DNA of 64,000 nt from Branchiostoma floridae (GCF_000003815.2 NC_049990.1:3731496-3795495); one strand, 5' to 3'. Counted from the stretch's first letter, positions 9,069-19,870 are shown. Numbers and translations: made by a program. The notes: generated from the sequence alone by a model not told the origin.

Positions 9069-12016
9069 ATGGCTAACAAGAGAGGTGCAAACTATTCAGA
9101 GGCCCCGGACGGCGGTTGGGGCTGGTTCGTGGTTTTAAGCAGCTTCCTGTCCCACGTGTTCATGGTCGGAACCTTCAAGTCCTTCGGAGTGTTCTTCCCG
9201 TACCTACAGGAGGCGTTTGGGCAGGACGCAGCGTCCACGTCCTGGGTTAGCTCCATCATGGGCTCCGTCATGCTGTTCGGGTGTAAGTACATGTCTTATT
9301 GCATTCTCTGTGTCTCGCATACCCTGGGAGCCAGACTCTAACCAAGCTCGGTAGAGAATCTGCCGGGCCTGGCTTGAATCTGGCTCCCAGGGTACGTCTG
9401 GCATTGACCATACGAGTAATTTTTATACACCCGGGACGAATCAGCTCCAGGTGATTGTTACTGGTTCTGGTCTGGTACAAAAGTAGAAGCCAGTTAATTG
9501 CACAACGGATTAACGCACACTTCTGTAAACTGCACGGAATCCCAAAATCTCAAACAGGTGCGGTCCAGCTAGATAACTTCGCATTATTGCACCAGCCGGA
9601 TAATTGCACAAAGTTCACTGGCAAATATGCCGTGCAATTAAGCGACTTCTACTGCACCAAGAAAACCTGATGTTTTGGGCCCCTGGCAGCTTTTCCAGGT
9701 ACTGTAGCATTACACCCCCTAGAGTGGTACATTCCATAGACAACCAGTCTGCTCGTAGCCTATGACCTAACTTTGCGACACACAACTTTAACTGTTTTTA
9801 GCTGTTATGATAAGGCTAGGGCTATAGCATTAAAATTCTCAATATTTCGTAGGATTATTAAAGCGTTAATTTTGGTTTTGACATCTGGTTAAGGTGGTGA
9901 AAAGCATTAAAAATGTCTAACCATTCTTTCCCCTCACCAGCCCTCCCCGCGGGTGCCCTGTGTAACATGTTCGGCGGCAGGGCTGTAGTGATGACGGGGA
10001 GTCTGCTGGCCACCACAGGTCTCCTCTCCAGTATGTTCGTCACCAGCCTGGCTGTCATGAACCTAACGGCTGGGTTCATCACGGGTAAGTTACAGCAAAT
10101 GTTACCTTCTTCGTCATGGTATTACCAGAGCCATGCCCACAAAAGCTGCTTGCATCACAGGGAAGACGTACGTCATTTCCGCTTACATTCGAACACGTCG
10201 AACGACATTCGAACTGTTGGAACGACATTCGAACTGTTGGAACGACATTCGAACTCCTCGAACGATATTCGAACGCGTCGAACGACATTCGAACATACAT
10301 CCAGAATTTTAGAACGTGTTACAATCTGTGACGCAAGCGGTTTTGCAAACGGTTGCATCTTGGTGCTTTCTGGACTTGGTCGGTAACTCTAATTGGCAAA
10401 GTTTTCTTGACTGAATGGGTGCTTTTGTGACAATCATCGTTTTGAACATTAACGGCTCGTTTGTCGTGCTCCTTCTTCCACAGGTCTTGGCTTCTCGCTC
10501 ATGTACACGCCTTGCATTACAATGGTGGGGAGATACTTCAAGAGAAGACTCTCGCTTGCCAACGGAATTGGAATATCAGGATCCGGAGTCGGAGCCTTCG
10601 TCCTGCCTCCTACATTTCAGCTGCTCATCGACAACTACGGGTGGAGGGGTTCCCTCTTTATTGTGGCAGGGATCGCCTTACAAGGATGTGTGTTTGGTGC
10701 CTTGTTACGACCCTTACAACTAAAAGCGGACATCGATGTCCAAGAAACTGAAAGTACCATTGAGTCTCACGTAGCTGATGAACCAATGGCAATGCCTAAG
10801 AAAACGAGCCAAGGACTGATGGCACGCCTGTGCGGTGTCCTAGACCTCTCACTGTTAAAAATACCTTATTTTGCGATCTTTAATGTCATCATGATGTCTC
10901 TAGTAGTTGGATTCAGCATTCCGTTTGCACACTTGGTAAACCATGCGAGAACTGTAGGACTAGAGCCGCAGCAAGCCGCATTCCTTGCCTCTGTGGTGGG
11001 CATTGCCGACTGCCTGGCTAGAATCGGGTACGGCTGGCTTTACAACCTGGGCCTGTACCCCCTTCTTCGTGGGTTGGTAGCGTGCAGCCTAGGGCTCGGC
11101 CTGAGTCTGATGTTCTTACCTTTTGCACAAACGTACGCAACAATGGTGATCTGCTGTTTGTTTATCGGAGTGTTCATGGGGTGCTTGTCCACGAAGACCG
11201 CGGTGTTTCTGGCCGAGTTCTGCGGAGTCAAGAGACTGGCGAGTGCTGTCGGGATAACCTTCAGTGTCCGCGGGTTTTCCATGCTCCTCAGTCCGCCACT
11301 TGCAGGTAACGCCGACTGTTGCAACATCGGACTATTTAATATTATTCAACCTGGATAGGAATTTACGTGGGGGAAAATCATCGAAAAAGACTTACATAGA
11401 CAAACATATCAATAACCCCTTTAAAGATGCTATCCGTTGTTTTTTCATATACATTGTACAAGGTACTTAACAATAAGCTTTCGATCTATCCTCTGATCCC
11501 TCTCAAGTTGAAATGATCCGGAGACTATGTAACGTGACCTCAACGGAAGTGTGACGTCAGCATCGGGTCAAAGGTGGCAAGCATCTGCCTGAGCTGGTAT
11601 CGGCCCCCGTCTCGGTTGAGGGATGGTCAATGAGGTCTATAATAAAAAATCTCAGAGAAAAGCTGTGTGTGCCGGTTCATTTCATTATTAATACATTAAT
11701 GTTGTAACTACCATTCTACAAACTACATACATGCCATAATAATATGTGTGTTTTTTCGTACTGATGCGTAGGCTATTTGTATGACGTCACTGGGAACTAC
11801 AACGTCTCATTCTACGTCGCGGGGGGTATGGTCCTGTGCAGCACCTTGATGACGTCAGCGTTAGAGGCCCATCGCACAAGGAGCGTGCAACGTCAGGACT
11901 TCGACAAGCTAGGATCGGAAAACTCGAGTAAAAACCCTCATTCTATGGACATAGTTCATGACATGGACTTTGATGACAGCAGAGATGTTCTTCTAATTCG
12001 TGAGACCAGTGTATGA
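9069..12016 (+). CDS. Gene B: monocarboxylate transporter-like protein (SLC16 family)
   Basis: Exons: 9069-9282, 9941-10084, 10484-11305, 11772-12016; phase-1 introns at the same positions as gene A; product 474 aa. The SLC16 signature PDGGWGW is at residues 13-19 and the helix 1 lysine at 37. The helix 4-5 motif reads YFKRRLSLANGIGISGSGVG. The helix 8 Asp295/Arg299 pair in ADCLAR matches the residues needed for proton-coupled transport in MCT1. The central loop is 12 residues longer than in A (around residues 205-230). The C-terminal tail is acidic and ends IRETSV, nearly the same as gene A; a terminal T-S-V would fit a PDZ ligand (inference). Candidate polyadenylation signals lie at 12251 and 12290. 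It is the inverted duplicate of gene A. Substrate unknown. Confidence 0.94.
9319..9394. mobile_element. Short palindromic element in gene B intron 1
   Basis: TACCCTGGGAGCCAGA at the left is complementary to TCTGGCTCCCAGGGTA at the right, 76 bases in all, 37 bases into the intron. Confidence 0.6.
9484..9661. mobile_element. Pogo-like MITE in gene B intron 1
   Basis: Inverted ends TAGAAGCCAGTTAATTGCAC and complement of GTGCAATTAAGCGACTTCTA. The interior repeats AATTGCAC-type motifs. A second copy forms positions 1-123. Similarity of the ends to pogo/Tigger terminal repeats is inference. Confidence 0.7.
10185..10305. repeat. TTCGAA minisatellite in gene B intron 2
   Basis: About six units of roughly 20 bases, GAACGACATTCGAACTGTTG and variants. 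Same motif and same intron as 5570-5682 in gene A. Confidence 0.85.
11497..11640 (+). other. Intron 3 block shared with gene A
   Basis: It matches 4284-4430 (minus strand) over about 145 bases with scattered differences. Non-coding. Confidence 0.75.
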
Positions 12017-12250
12017 ATCACTCAAAAATCGGCAAGGTGCAATGTTGAAGGGAAAGTCTTGTTGTCCAACTAAACATCTAGATGTCAGGTGTTACTCGTA
12101 TTCAGGGATTTTTAAACAATTCATACTATATTATATATTTCTAGCTTTATCAAAATCGATATTTGAGATCACCAAGATTCCACTTCTTTTGGAGTTGTTG
12201 ATGCCTTGATTCTTAAATCGTCTTTGATGATGGAAAAAACCTTTATGGAC

Positions 12251-12295
12251 AATAAATTCTCATACAAAATGCTTTTGTTGCCTGACGGCAATAAA
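12251..12295 (+). terminator. Polyadenylation signals for gene B
   Basis: Two AATAAA hexamers, at 12251 and 12290, lie 235-274 bases after the gene B stop. Confidence 0.5.
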
Positions 12296-12349
12296 CACAG
12301 TTTCTCTTTTGTCCATGGGGACATTGGACTAACATGTTCGCGTGTGTGT

Positions 12350-12490
12350 GCGTATATAAGTATGTGTGTATGTGTGTGTGTGGTTTGTACAGCATAACTC
12401 AAGAAGCTATGGGAGAAAGATTCTACAATATAGGTTAAGTTCGTTTCTATACGCTCTTGAGAGCGGGCGTACAGACGGGGGGGGGGGGGC
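12350..12490. repeat. GT run and poly-G tract in the B-C gap
   Basis: GTGTGTATGTGTGTGTGTGG around 12363-12383 and an uninterrupted run of about 13 G at 12478-12490. Confidence 0.8.
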
Positions 12491-12515
12491 TTTTATTATA
12501 TCTTGCTTTTAACAT

Positions 12516-12657
12516 CACGCAGTAGTTTCCATGTCAACACAATACATTGTAAATGTTACGGAGGTATTTAATGTAAAATCATCGTAATACTTTTCTAGCG
12601 CGTCCATTTCATCGTTATCCACGTCGTCTACGGAATGTAAAACCAGGTCCTCACCGT
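12516..12657 (-). pseudogene. Degenerate extra copy of the gene C last-exon tail
   Basis: On the minus strand an open frame reads EDLVLHSVDDVDNDEMDAL and ends at TGA (12518-12516). This resembles the real gene C tail DQVVLDTVDDVDIPDHDKL at 12791-12910. A MITE-like palindrome (12658-12768) separates the two. It looks like a duplicated 3' end, either a dead remnant or an unused alternative C-terminus. Confidence 0.55.
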
Positions 12658-12768
12658 CTGTAGCCTGGAGTCCAGGCTTGTTCGCTTTGGTCCGCTACCA
12701 AAGGTTGGATAGGAATTTCGACCTTCGGGAGCGGACCAAAGCGATCAAGGCTGGACTACAGACAACAC
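12658..12768. mobile_element. Palindromic MITE between gene C and its duplicated tail
   Basis: Inverted arms: GCTTGTTCGCTTTGGTCCGC on the left and the complement of GCGGACCAAAGCGATCAAGG on the right, ending near GGACTACAGAC. No coding capacity. Confidence 0.7.
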
Positions 12769-12790
12769 TTTCAGTCGACCAGGCTCTACA

Positions 12791-15700
12791 TCATACAGTG
12801 GTTTCCAAAGTAATAAATGGTGCCGAAATCTCGGATCTTAGAACGAGTTTATCATGATCCGGGATGTCTACATCATCTACGGTATCCAAGACGACCTGGT
12901 CATGGTTTCTAGCAGTGATGGTCCTGTAGATTTCCAGAGGGAGTAACAGCAGCAGACTGAAGAGCACCAGTCCACCGGACACGAAGAACGACACCTTGTA
13001 GTTCCCCGTGACGTCAAACAGGTGACCTGAAGGGCAACATGCATGTGTGAAGTTTTAAAGTCAGTTGTCACAGAGAACACCGTCATATAGATATAACTAC
13101 ATTATACAGTCTAATACCTGTATACTTCATGTATGACAGAGAGATTAGATGTAACTTCAGGGAATGATTATGTTATTGTTGTCGTAAGCACCAGACGACT
13201 GACACAATGGTTACTTTTAAAGTAGCAAACATCCTGTGGTGTTCGATTACATTATGTAGCAAATGGCAGGTCAGAGACCGTGGAGCTGGTCATCATACTA
13301 TATAGGATAGACCATGTGAATGTAAACATTTTGCATTTACTTTTTTTTGCAGTTACCTTTCTACTTATAGTTTTTCAATTCAAAGCAGCCTCATGTGTAC
13401 GAAATCATACTGTAATAGTGAGAGCAGTCCTTACCTGCCATAGGCGGCCCAAAGAGTAGTGCCAGACCTGTGACGGTGTAGCAAAGTCCGATGGCGCTCC
13501 CCAGTTTCTTCACCCCGCAGATATCGGCGAGTATCACCGCCACCTGGCACAGGCAGCAGCCCTGGAAGGCCCCGAAGAAGAGACAGTACGCCACCAAGCC
13601 AGCGTACGTTTGAGCGAACGGAACAAACACGTGGCAAAGTCCAAAACCCGCGACGCACGCTGTGTACCCTCTCATCCGAACGAAGAGCCCGGAATCGGAC
13701 AGCCAGCCGTAGCCGATTCTGGACAGCATGTCAGTGATGCCGATAACAGAGACCAGGAAGGCGGCAGGTTGCGGCTCTATACCGATGTCTCTCGCGTGCG
13801 CTACCAGATGCACGAATGGCACGAAAGCGCCAAACCCGAGAAGAATCTGGCAAACAGAAAAGGCGGCAAAGAACGGGTCTTTCAAAAGATAGAAGCCGAA
13901 GGTGTTCGACACACGGCTACACAGTCCAACCCTTTGTTCTTGACCTTCCTGACGTTCTAGCTCTTCTGGTTTGAGAGTGCTTCTCAAGTGCAGCGGTCTC
14001 AACAGCGCCCCGAACACGCTCCCGTTCAGAACGATCCCGGAGAAGATGAGCAGCGCGTTCTTCCAGCCGTAGTTGTCGATGAGGAGTTGGAAGAACGGAG
14101 GGAAGGCGAAAACGCCCACCCCCGCGCCGGAAAGCCCGATGCCCGTGGCGAGGGAGCGTCTTCTGCTGAAGTACAGTCCCACCATTGTTATACATGGCGT
14201 GTACATCAGGGAAAACCCGAGACCTAAAACAGAACATGTAGAGTTACTTGAAATTTGACTGCAACAGAAAATCACTTGGAAACTTAAGTACTCTCTATTT
14301 TTATTTCACTGTATGATGTTGAAGTAAAGCCCCGCCATGGTTATACATGGCGTGTACATGAGGGAAAACCCAAGACCTGCAAAACATGTAAAATTAACGT
14401 TACTTGAAACCTTGCTCGGATATTAGACTCCGACCCGATCTCAATAATATCTATCACGGTCTAACTCTGGGGAGCTGCTGTATAACTAATTTCCTTGGGG
14501 GCATGTTGGCCCTGTAGCCGAGCAGTTGGGCTGTATAGGCTCTTGAAACAGTCTGGTGCCCAGGCTACTCATTCAAAACACTAACTTAAGTCTAGTCACC
14601 GGAATGCGATGAAATCTTAACTTTAGACAATTCAAGTCCTAAACTTGCCTTCCTGGTAGGCTTTTCGCGAAACAAGGCGGTTAGATGCCATGGTTCCAAT
14701 ATCGACTACTATCACTCCTGGGACCGTATGGGGAAATTGTGATATCCTTTCGTTTGTGATATCCTTTCGAGAAACCGGTCACATCACAGCTAATTCAGAC
14801 CCCTAGAAGATCCTCTCGGTACGTCTCGTATGTGTGACGTTCTGTGACGTAGGCAGGTGCAATGGGTGTGGCCATGATGGCGTATATATGCGACGTACCT
14901 GTGACCAACCCCGTGGTGACGTAAGCATATGTGACGTACCTGTGACCAACCCCGTGGTGACGTACATGGTTGCCATGGAAGTGACGAACATGCTGGAGAT
15001 GAGCCCCGCGGCGGCCACCAGGCTCCCCGCCATTACCACGGGCCTGCAGCCGAACCGGTTCCCCAGGGCGCCGGCTAGACCGGCTGGGGACACGGGAAGG
15101 AAACAAGGTACGAGGGGCGTGCAATTAGTAATGGTCCTGACCCATTTCCCATAGCAGGAGATTAATGAAACTTGGCACAGTTATTAGTCTTTCTCTTCAT
15201 AGGAATCACCCAGAGTTATGCATTTCTCCCATCGTTTGATGCAGCTCTGGACACCGATTTTGTAGGACACCCCAGGTTGGTCCTCCAACTGATGCCTCAT
15301 CAATGGCACAAGAGGGACGACCAGGTCTGGGAGCTGTTTCCACAGACTTCCAGCCACGTTTGAATTCAGGATGCCAGCGTTTTACAAGGTCATATGATGG
15401 GGCATCATCACCATAAGTTTCATTCATTTCATCAAAAATCTTCTTTGGTGTGCGTCCTTTCAAATACAAAAACCGGATCACTGCGCGACACTCAACTGGT
15501 TCCATTTCACACCTGGTCCATTTCGCACCTGACTAAGTTCAAACACCAGTAAATCAGAAACCACAATTAGTTCAGAGCTGTCTTTTGCAACATAACCCAT
15601 AGAGATATGAATTATTACACATACAAAATTTCATTTAGATCAGACAACTGGAAGTGGGTCAGGACCATTACTTATTGCACGCCCCTCGTACATGTTCTCG

Positions 15701-16117
15701 GAACTGACAAAGAAACAAACAAACAAACTGTAAAATTGGCTTCTATCATTAGCTACTACGACCTTTTGCAATTGTATGATGGATACGTTGATGAGGTACG
15801 CATATAATTCAGATTTCAGACCTTCAAATAGCATTGAAGAAACATTCCAAAGAACATTGGACTATTTGATGATTGCAGTTTTGTGAGTTTGAAAAAGACT
15901 GAGACTCACAGCCAAAGAAGACCACTGCTCCTTGTATGGAGCTGACCCAAGACGTATTCGCAGCATCTTCATCAAACTCCTCACGGAAGTACGGGAAGAA
16001 GACGCCGAACGACTTGAAGCCGCCGACAACGAAGACGTGAGACAAGAAGCTGCTCAGGACAACCATCCAGCCCCAGCCACCGTCTGGCGGCTCACTATGG
16101 TACTGCAACCGCTTCAT
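12791..16117 (-). CDS. Gene C: monocarboxylate transporter-like protein (SLC16 family)
   Basis: Exons (minus): 16117-15910, 15083-14940, 14223-13435, 13026-12791; phase-1 introns at the same positions as in A and B; product 458 aa. The signature PDGGWGW is at residues 11-17 and the helix 1 lysine at 35. The helix 4-5 motif reads YFSRRRSLATGIGLSGAGVG. The helix 8 Asp282/Arg286 pair is in TDMLSR. It is more diverged than A and B are from each other, so it split earlier. The C-terminal tail is acidic and ends TLETTV, again hydroxyl-x-valine-like. The intron 1 holds a mariner derivative (15111-15688). Donor of exon 2 and acceptor of exon 3 each have a nearby duplicate. A tetranucleotide microsatellite starts about 70 bases upstream of the ATG. 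Tail-to-tail with gene B. Confidence 0.93.
14319..14408 (-). pseudogene. Partial duplicate of gene C exon 3 start
   Basis: Reads like 14172-14262 with changes. It includes an acceptor (TTTTGCAG) and the codons for GLGFSLMYTP, but no continuing exon. Offset is about 150 bases, so it is a local tandem duplication lying 5' of the real exon 3. Confidence 0.75.
14892..14973. repeat. 41-base tandem duplication over the gene C exon 2 donor
   Basis: GACGTACCTGTGACCAACCC with the following CGTGGTGACGTA occurs twice, 41 bases apart. It contains the last codons of exon 2 and the donor GTACGT. The proximal donor (14939) keeps the frame; the second one (14898) would shift it. Confidence 0.85.
15111..15688 (-). 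mobile_element. Internally deleted mariner element in gene C intron 1
   Basis: Terminal inverted repeats of about 38 bases start CGAGGGGCGTGCAATTAGTA and are flanked by TA on both sides, the mariner target duplication. On the minus strand an ORF from the ATG at 15505 encodes the N-terminal helix-turn-helix part of a mariner transposase (ECRAVIRFLYLKGRTPKKIF, then PRPGRPSCAIDEASV). It then jumps to a C-terminal piece, LQNRCPELHQTMGEMHNSG. The catalytic DDD region is missing. At 578 bp it is less than half the usual 1.3 kb, so it is non-autonomous. Confidence 0.9.
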
Positions 16118-16184
16118 CTTTGCAGAAGCCTAGTACTGGTATATGAGAAAAACGTCATGCTATTATATAGTTACGTTCATTCAT

Positions 16185-16493
16185 TCACTCACTGACTCAC
16201 TCTCATTCACGCAATTTCTCAGTCACATTGATTTTCACTCACTCACTCTCATTCACACTCACTCACTCACTCACTCACTCACTCATTTACTCACTCACTC
16301 ACCCACTCACTCACTCACTCACTCACTCACTCACCCACCCACTCACTCACTCACTCACTCACTCACTCACTCACTCACTCACTCAACCACCCACCCACCC
16401 ACTCACTCACTCACTCACTCACTCACTCACTCACTCACTCACTCACTCACTCACTCACTCACTCACTCACTCACTCTCTCTCACACTCACTCA
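16185..16493. repeat. ACTC tetranucleotide microsatellite
   Basis: About 300 bases of ACTC repeats with ACCC and ACTT variants. It lies 70-375 bases upstream of the gene C start codon on its 5' side. Confidence 0.97.
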
Positions 16494-17362
16494 CGACCAG
16501 GCTTTACTAGTTCCGATTATTATCATGACTATGTAATCACTGATTTGGAATAGAGCCGATCGATGTTGCGACTTCGCTAGTTATTAGAAGAGTGAACACA
16601 CATGGCGCCACCAGTGATCCAACGGGTTCGTTGTACGTACAAAGGTGGAAGGCATGGGGAGGGGAACGTTCATCGATATCTACATCACATATTTCATAAC
16701 AAACGTCAAAACCCTACTAACTGATTCTGTACGCTAGTCAACGTAAAGCATTAGAATTCTTTAAGATTCTTTTGAAACTTTAACCACATACTAATTCCCA
16801 ACGTCTTTTATTTGAGAATCCTGATGTATTAGTACTTACATGAACAGCGTGAAGCAATCATAAAACCGAGTATCTCACTGACTGCGTCCCTGCGGCAGAG
16901 CACCCATGACGACTTTCATCGACGAAACTTCGTTTTATGTCATTTTTTAAGTCATACTTATGTGCTTTGCATGATAATTCAATATAAATGTCACGTCCAG
17001 GGTGACAGAAATTCTATTTAAAACGTAGCGTCACCGCCAACGCGCCAAGATACCCCCCTAAAAGAAGCACTGACCTGGAACAGCGTGGCATTTCCCCTTT
17101 ACATCCCTGATGGTGCTCTTCTCGTTAGTCAGACGTCAGGAGAAAGTTCATGGAGTCTGACTGCAGACTGGTGTCTCAGAACGTGAATATTCGCTGTTTT
17201 GGAGTCCATGGACAGGAGTATGTAGCAGCCTTAGCATAGACTGATGGTTGATGTTTAGCAGGCACAGTCTCAGTGGAAATAACCTGGTCACCACGTGAGA
17301 GAAGGGTTACGAAAGTTTAATGTGGGGTTCAAACTGCAATCTAATATTCTATGCAAGCATTG

Positions 17363-17528
17363 TTAGCCTCTACCAGGCTCCGTGGATCGGTAGAATCATT
17401 ATCCTCACCACCTCGTGGTGAGGAAACGTACTCTTCTGGCCGGATAACTCCCCTAGCGTACTATAGATTCTATTTGTCCAATTTCTACAATTAGACCACC
17501 GATCCACGAAGCCTGGTAGAGTCTAAAG
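17363..17528. mobile_element. TAGCC-type MITE with 9-bp target duplication
   Basis: The ends are TAGCCTCTACCAGGCTCCGT and the complement of AGCCTGGTAGAGTCTA. Direct repeats AAGCATTGT flank both ends. A sister copy is at 48983-49145. Confidence 0.85.
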
Positions 17529-17837
17529 CATTGTAGCATAGAGCCAAGAAACAAAATATCCCTTTGTAAAACAAGGTACCAAAGCTGAATGTATAAAGCC
17601 TGGGTATCCTCAATCATGTGTTGTGATTTAGGGGTTTGAATGTGGTTTAGAGTTTTGGATGCGGGTATCTGCAGACCCCTATTAAACACAGCCCCCCGAC
17701 GTGGAGCGAAACAAAACAGGTCGGAGTTCATTTGACTTGTGGGTTAATCTGTAACTAGTGACGTATTCATAGTTGATTATGGACCGGGTGAATGCATAAC
17801 AGGTTAACATGATTAGGGGCGTACACTGCTGAATTAA

Positions 17838-17927
17838 CGAATAGCCAAGCCCAAAACGACAAGGCAATATTTATTTGTTTATTTATTGCTTTGGCCGTTC
17901 GGCACGCGCTGTGGCTATTACAAAGGG

Positions 17928-17989
<62 letters not shown>

Positions 17990-18092
17990 TATGTGATAGC
18001 CGAAGACTAGTTGGGCAACCCTGGCTGTGCGTGCCGAACAGCCAGTGTAATAAAGAAATATATATTGTCTTGGGCTTGCCTATTAGTTAATC
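17838..18092. repeat. Inverted repeat with a TA microsatellite at its centre
   Basis: The arms share CGAATAGCCAAGCCCAA / TTGGGCTTGCCTATTAG and GTTCGGCACGC / GCGTGCCGAAC. A run of about 28 TA dinucleotides (17929-17985) lies between them. Probably a MITE in which the central TA tract expanded. Confidence 0.75.
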
Positions 18093-18301
18093 TTGCTCGA
18101 GACCTTGGGGCTATATGTCATTATGTGACTTCTTGAAAGCGATTTAGCTAGTAATAATTTTCTTGGAGCGTGCATCATAAAACCATGTCTATTGCTTTGT
18201 AATGAACAGAGCGGACATTCTAAATCAATCTCCTTTCTCTCCAAAGTCCTCGAATATAAAGACTAGTACCGATCATTAAACAAGACTGATTCTAGCTAAT
18301 C

Positions 18302-18440
18302 TCCAAGCAGATCCTAAGGGGCCATAAGATAGTATCAATGCTGGCAAAGAAGTATAGTCGACCAAAGGGAACCAGACGTACATACACACTCCTAGCTAGG
18401 CCGGCTAAACTTCTTTGCCAGCTTTTGATACTATCTTATG
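18302..18440. mobile_element. Palindromic MITE
   Basis: Arms CATAAGATAGTATCAATGCT and the complement of TTTTGATACTATCTTATG, plus GGCAAAGAAG / CTTCTTTGCC. Starts with TCTCCAAGCAGATCCTAA. Related flanks occur at 48280-48540. Confidence 0.7.
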
Positions 18441-18744
18441 TTACCGTTAGTTCTACTTGAAGATTATTTCCAGGCTCTATTGGACTTTCTGTTGGGTTAG
18501 ATTGACGATCGAAATATAGCAAAATGGTTTGATAAAGCATTCTCCCTATCTTGATCAATCTATGTACCAAATATTCATCTAGGCCTGAGGCCAGTTAGTT
18601 AAGCGGAAAGCGTTGTTACCGAGATTCTCACCGCCTTAATGAAACTGCAAGGTCAGCAAAACGAGAGAACGCGCCTGTCAGCCTGGAAATCATCAAACCT
18701 AACAATGACCCTTTCCTGACCCCTCTCTGTCGGCAGACGATGTC

Positions 18745-19870
18745 GTTGAGCAGGCCCATTTTCATTTTATTACATTTTTTTACTGCCCTTCGAACTTTAA
18801 GAGGGGCTGCAGGCAGTCACGTCTGTAGAAACGTACATGTGATGATAAAACCGGAATGAGGTGACCTATGGAAAATTAGGCCCCGTTCATCAGACAAAAA
18901 ACGTTTATCCGTTTGGCCTAAAAACTCACAGCAAACGGTTTGCATTTTAGTTCACGGTGCAAACCGGCAAAACCGTTTTAGTTCCTTGAAAAAGGCATAG
19001 CAATGCACGTTAATGTGACATCCGACCCGCTGAAATTGTTCAATGATCCTGCAAAATCTTGTGCTTCTGCGTTATACTTTGTCCGCAGAGGCTTGGCCCA
19101 TTTTCATTTTATTACATCTTTTATTGCCCCTCGGACCTGAAGAGAGGCTGCGCATTTCGCGGCAGTCAGGACTGGAGAATGGTACATGTGATGATAAAAC
19201 TCGGAATGACGTGACCTCACCTCAACCCTGGGAGCTGTGCGAGGCTCTGGTTATTGGGTTTTAGTTCACTGGTCCCGACGTGCAGGCAAGAGGGTCTGCA
19301 TGGGGGGATCCCAGACAATGACTATGGTGTTCACCAGGTCCTTGTGGTTGCTGAAAATTTATTGAGAAATATTTCATTCGGCAAACTTTGAAGATTTTGC
19401 CAACGCTGTTCAAAAGCAAACCCGGTTGATCTGAAGAACAGTCCATTTTTGCTTAGGAGTTGAATATGTAGTATTTTCGCTGTTCCCCTCACACAGGCAA
19501 GAGGGTCTGCATGGGGGGATCCAAGGCAATGATTATGGTGTTCACCAGATTCTTGTGGTTTCTGAAAAATGATGGAGAAATATTTCAACTAACTTTGAAG
19601 ATTTTGCAAAGGCTGTTGAAGGGCAACCCTGTTGACACGGAACAATGCACTTTTGCAGTGGATAGGGAGTGAAATATGCAGTATTTTCTCGCAAATTTGG
19701 CCCTTCTTGACTTATTGCATTTTTACTACACGTCTGGCTTGAAATGGGGCTTCACATGCCGCAGGCAGTCAGGACTGTAGAATCGAACATGTCATGATAA
19801 AACTAGAATGACGCGACCTCTGCAAAATTGGTCACCCCAACCTCAGGGCCCTGCGTATCTGGTTTATTGA
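18745..19870. repeat. Degenerate tandem and dispersed copies (130-bp and 212-bp units)
   Basis: A 130-base unit (GGCCCATTTTCATTTTATTA to AATGACGTGACCT) occurs near 18757, 19093 and 19697. A 212-base unit starting GGCAAGAGGGTCTGCATGGG occurs at 19284 and 19496. These make short ORFs here look repetitive; no gene is supported. Confidence 0.75.

Noticed and set aside
10415..10751. Two plus-strand ORFs overlapping gene B exon 3
   Set aside because: Out-of-frame shadows of the transporter exon.
13610..13960. Plus-strand ORF of 116 codons
   Set aside because: It is the antisense shadow of gene C exon 3.
16143..16553. 136-codon and 102-codon open frames of THSL repeats
   Set aside because: They are translations of the ACTC microsatellite, open in several frames at once.
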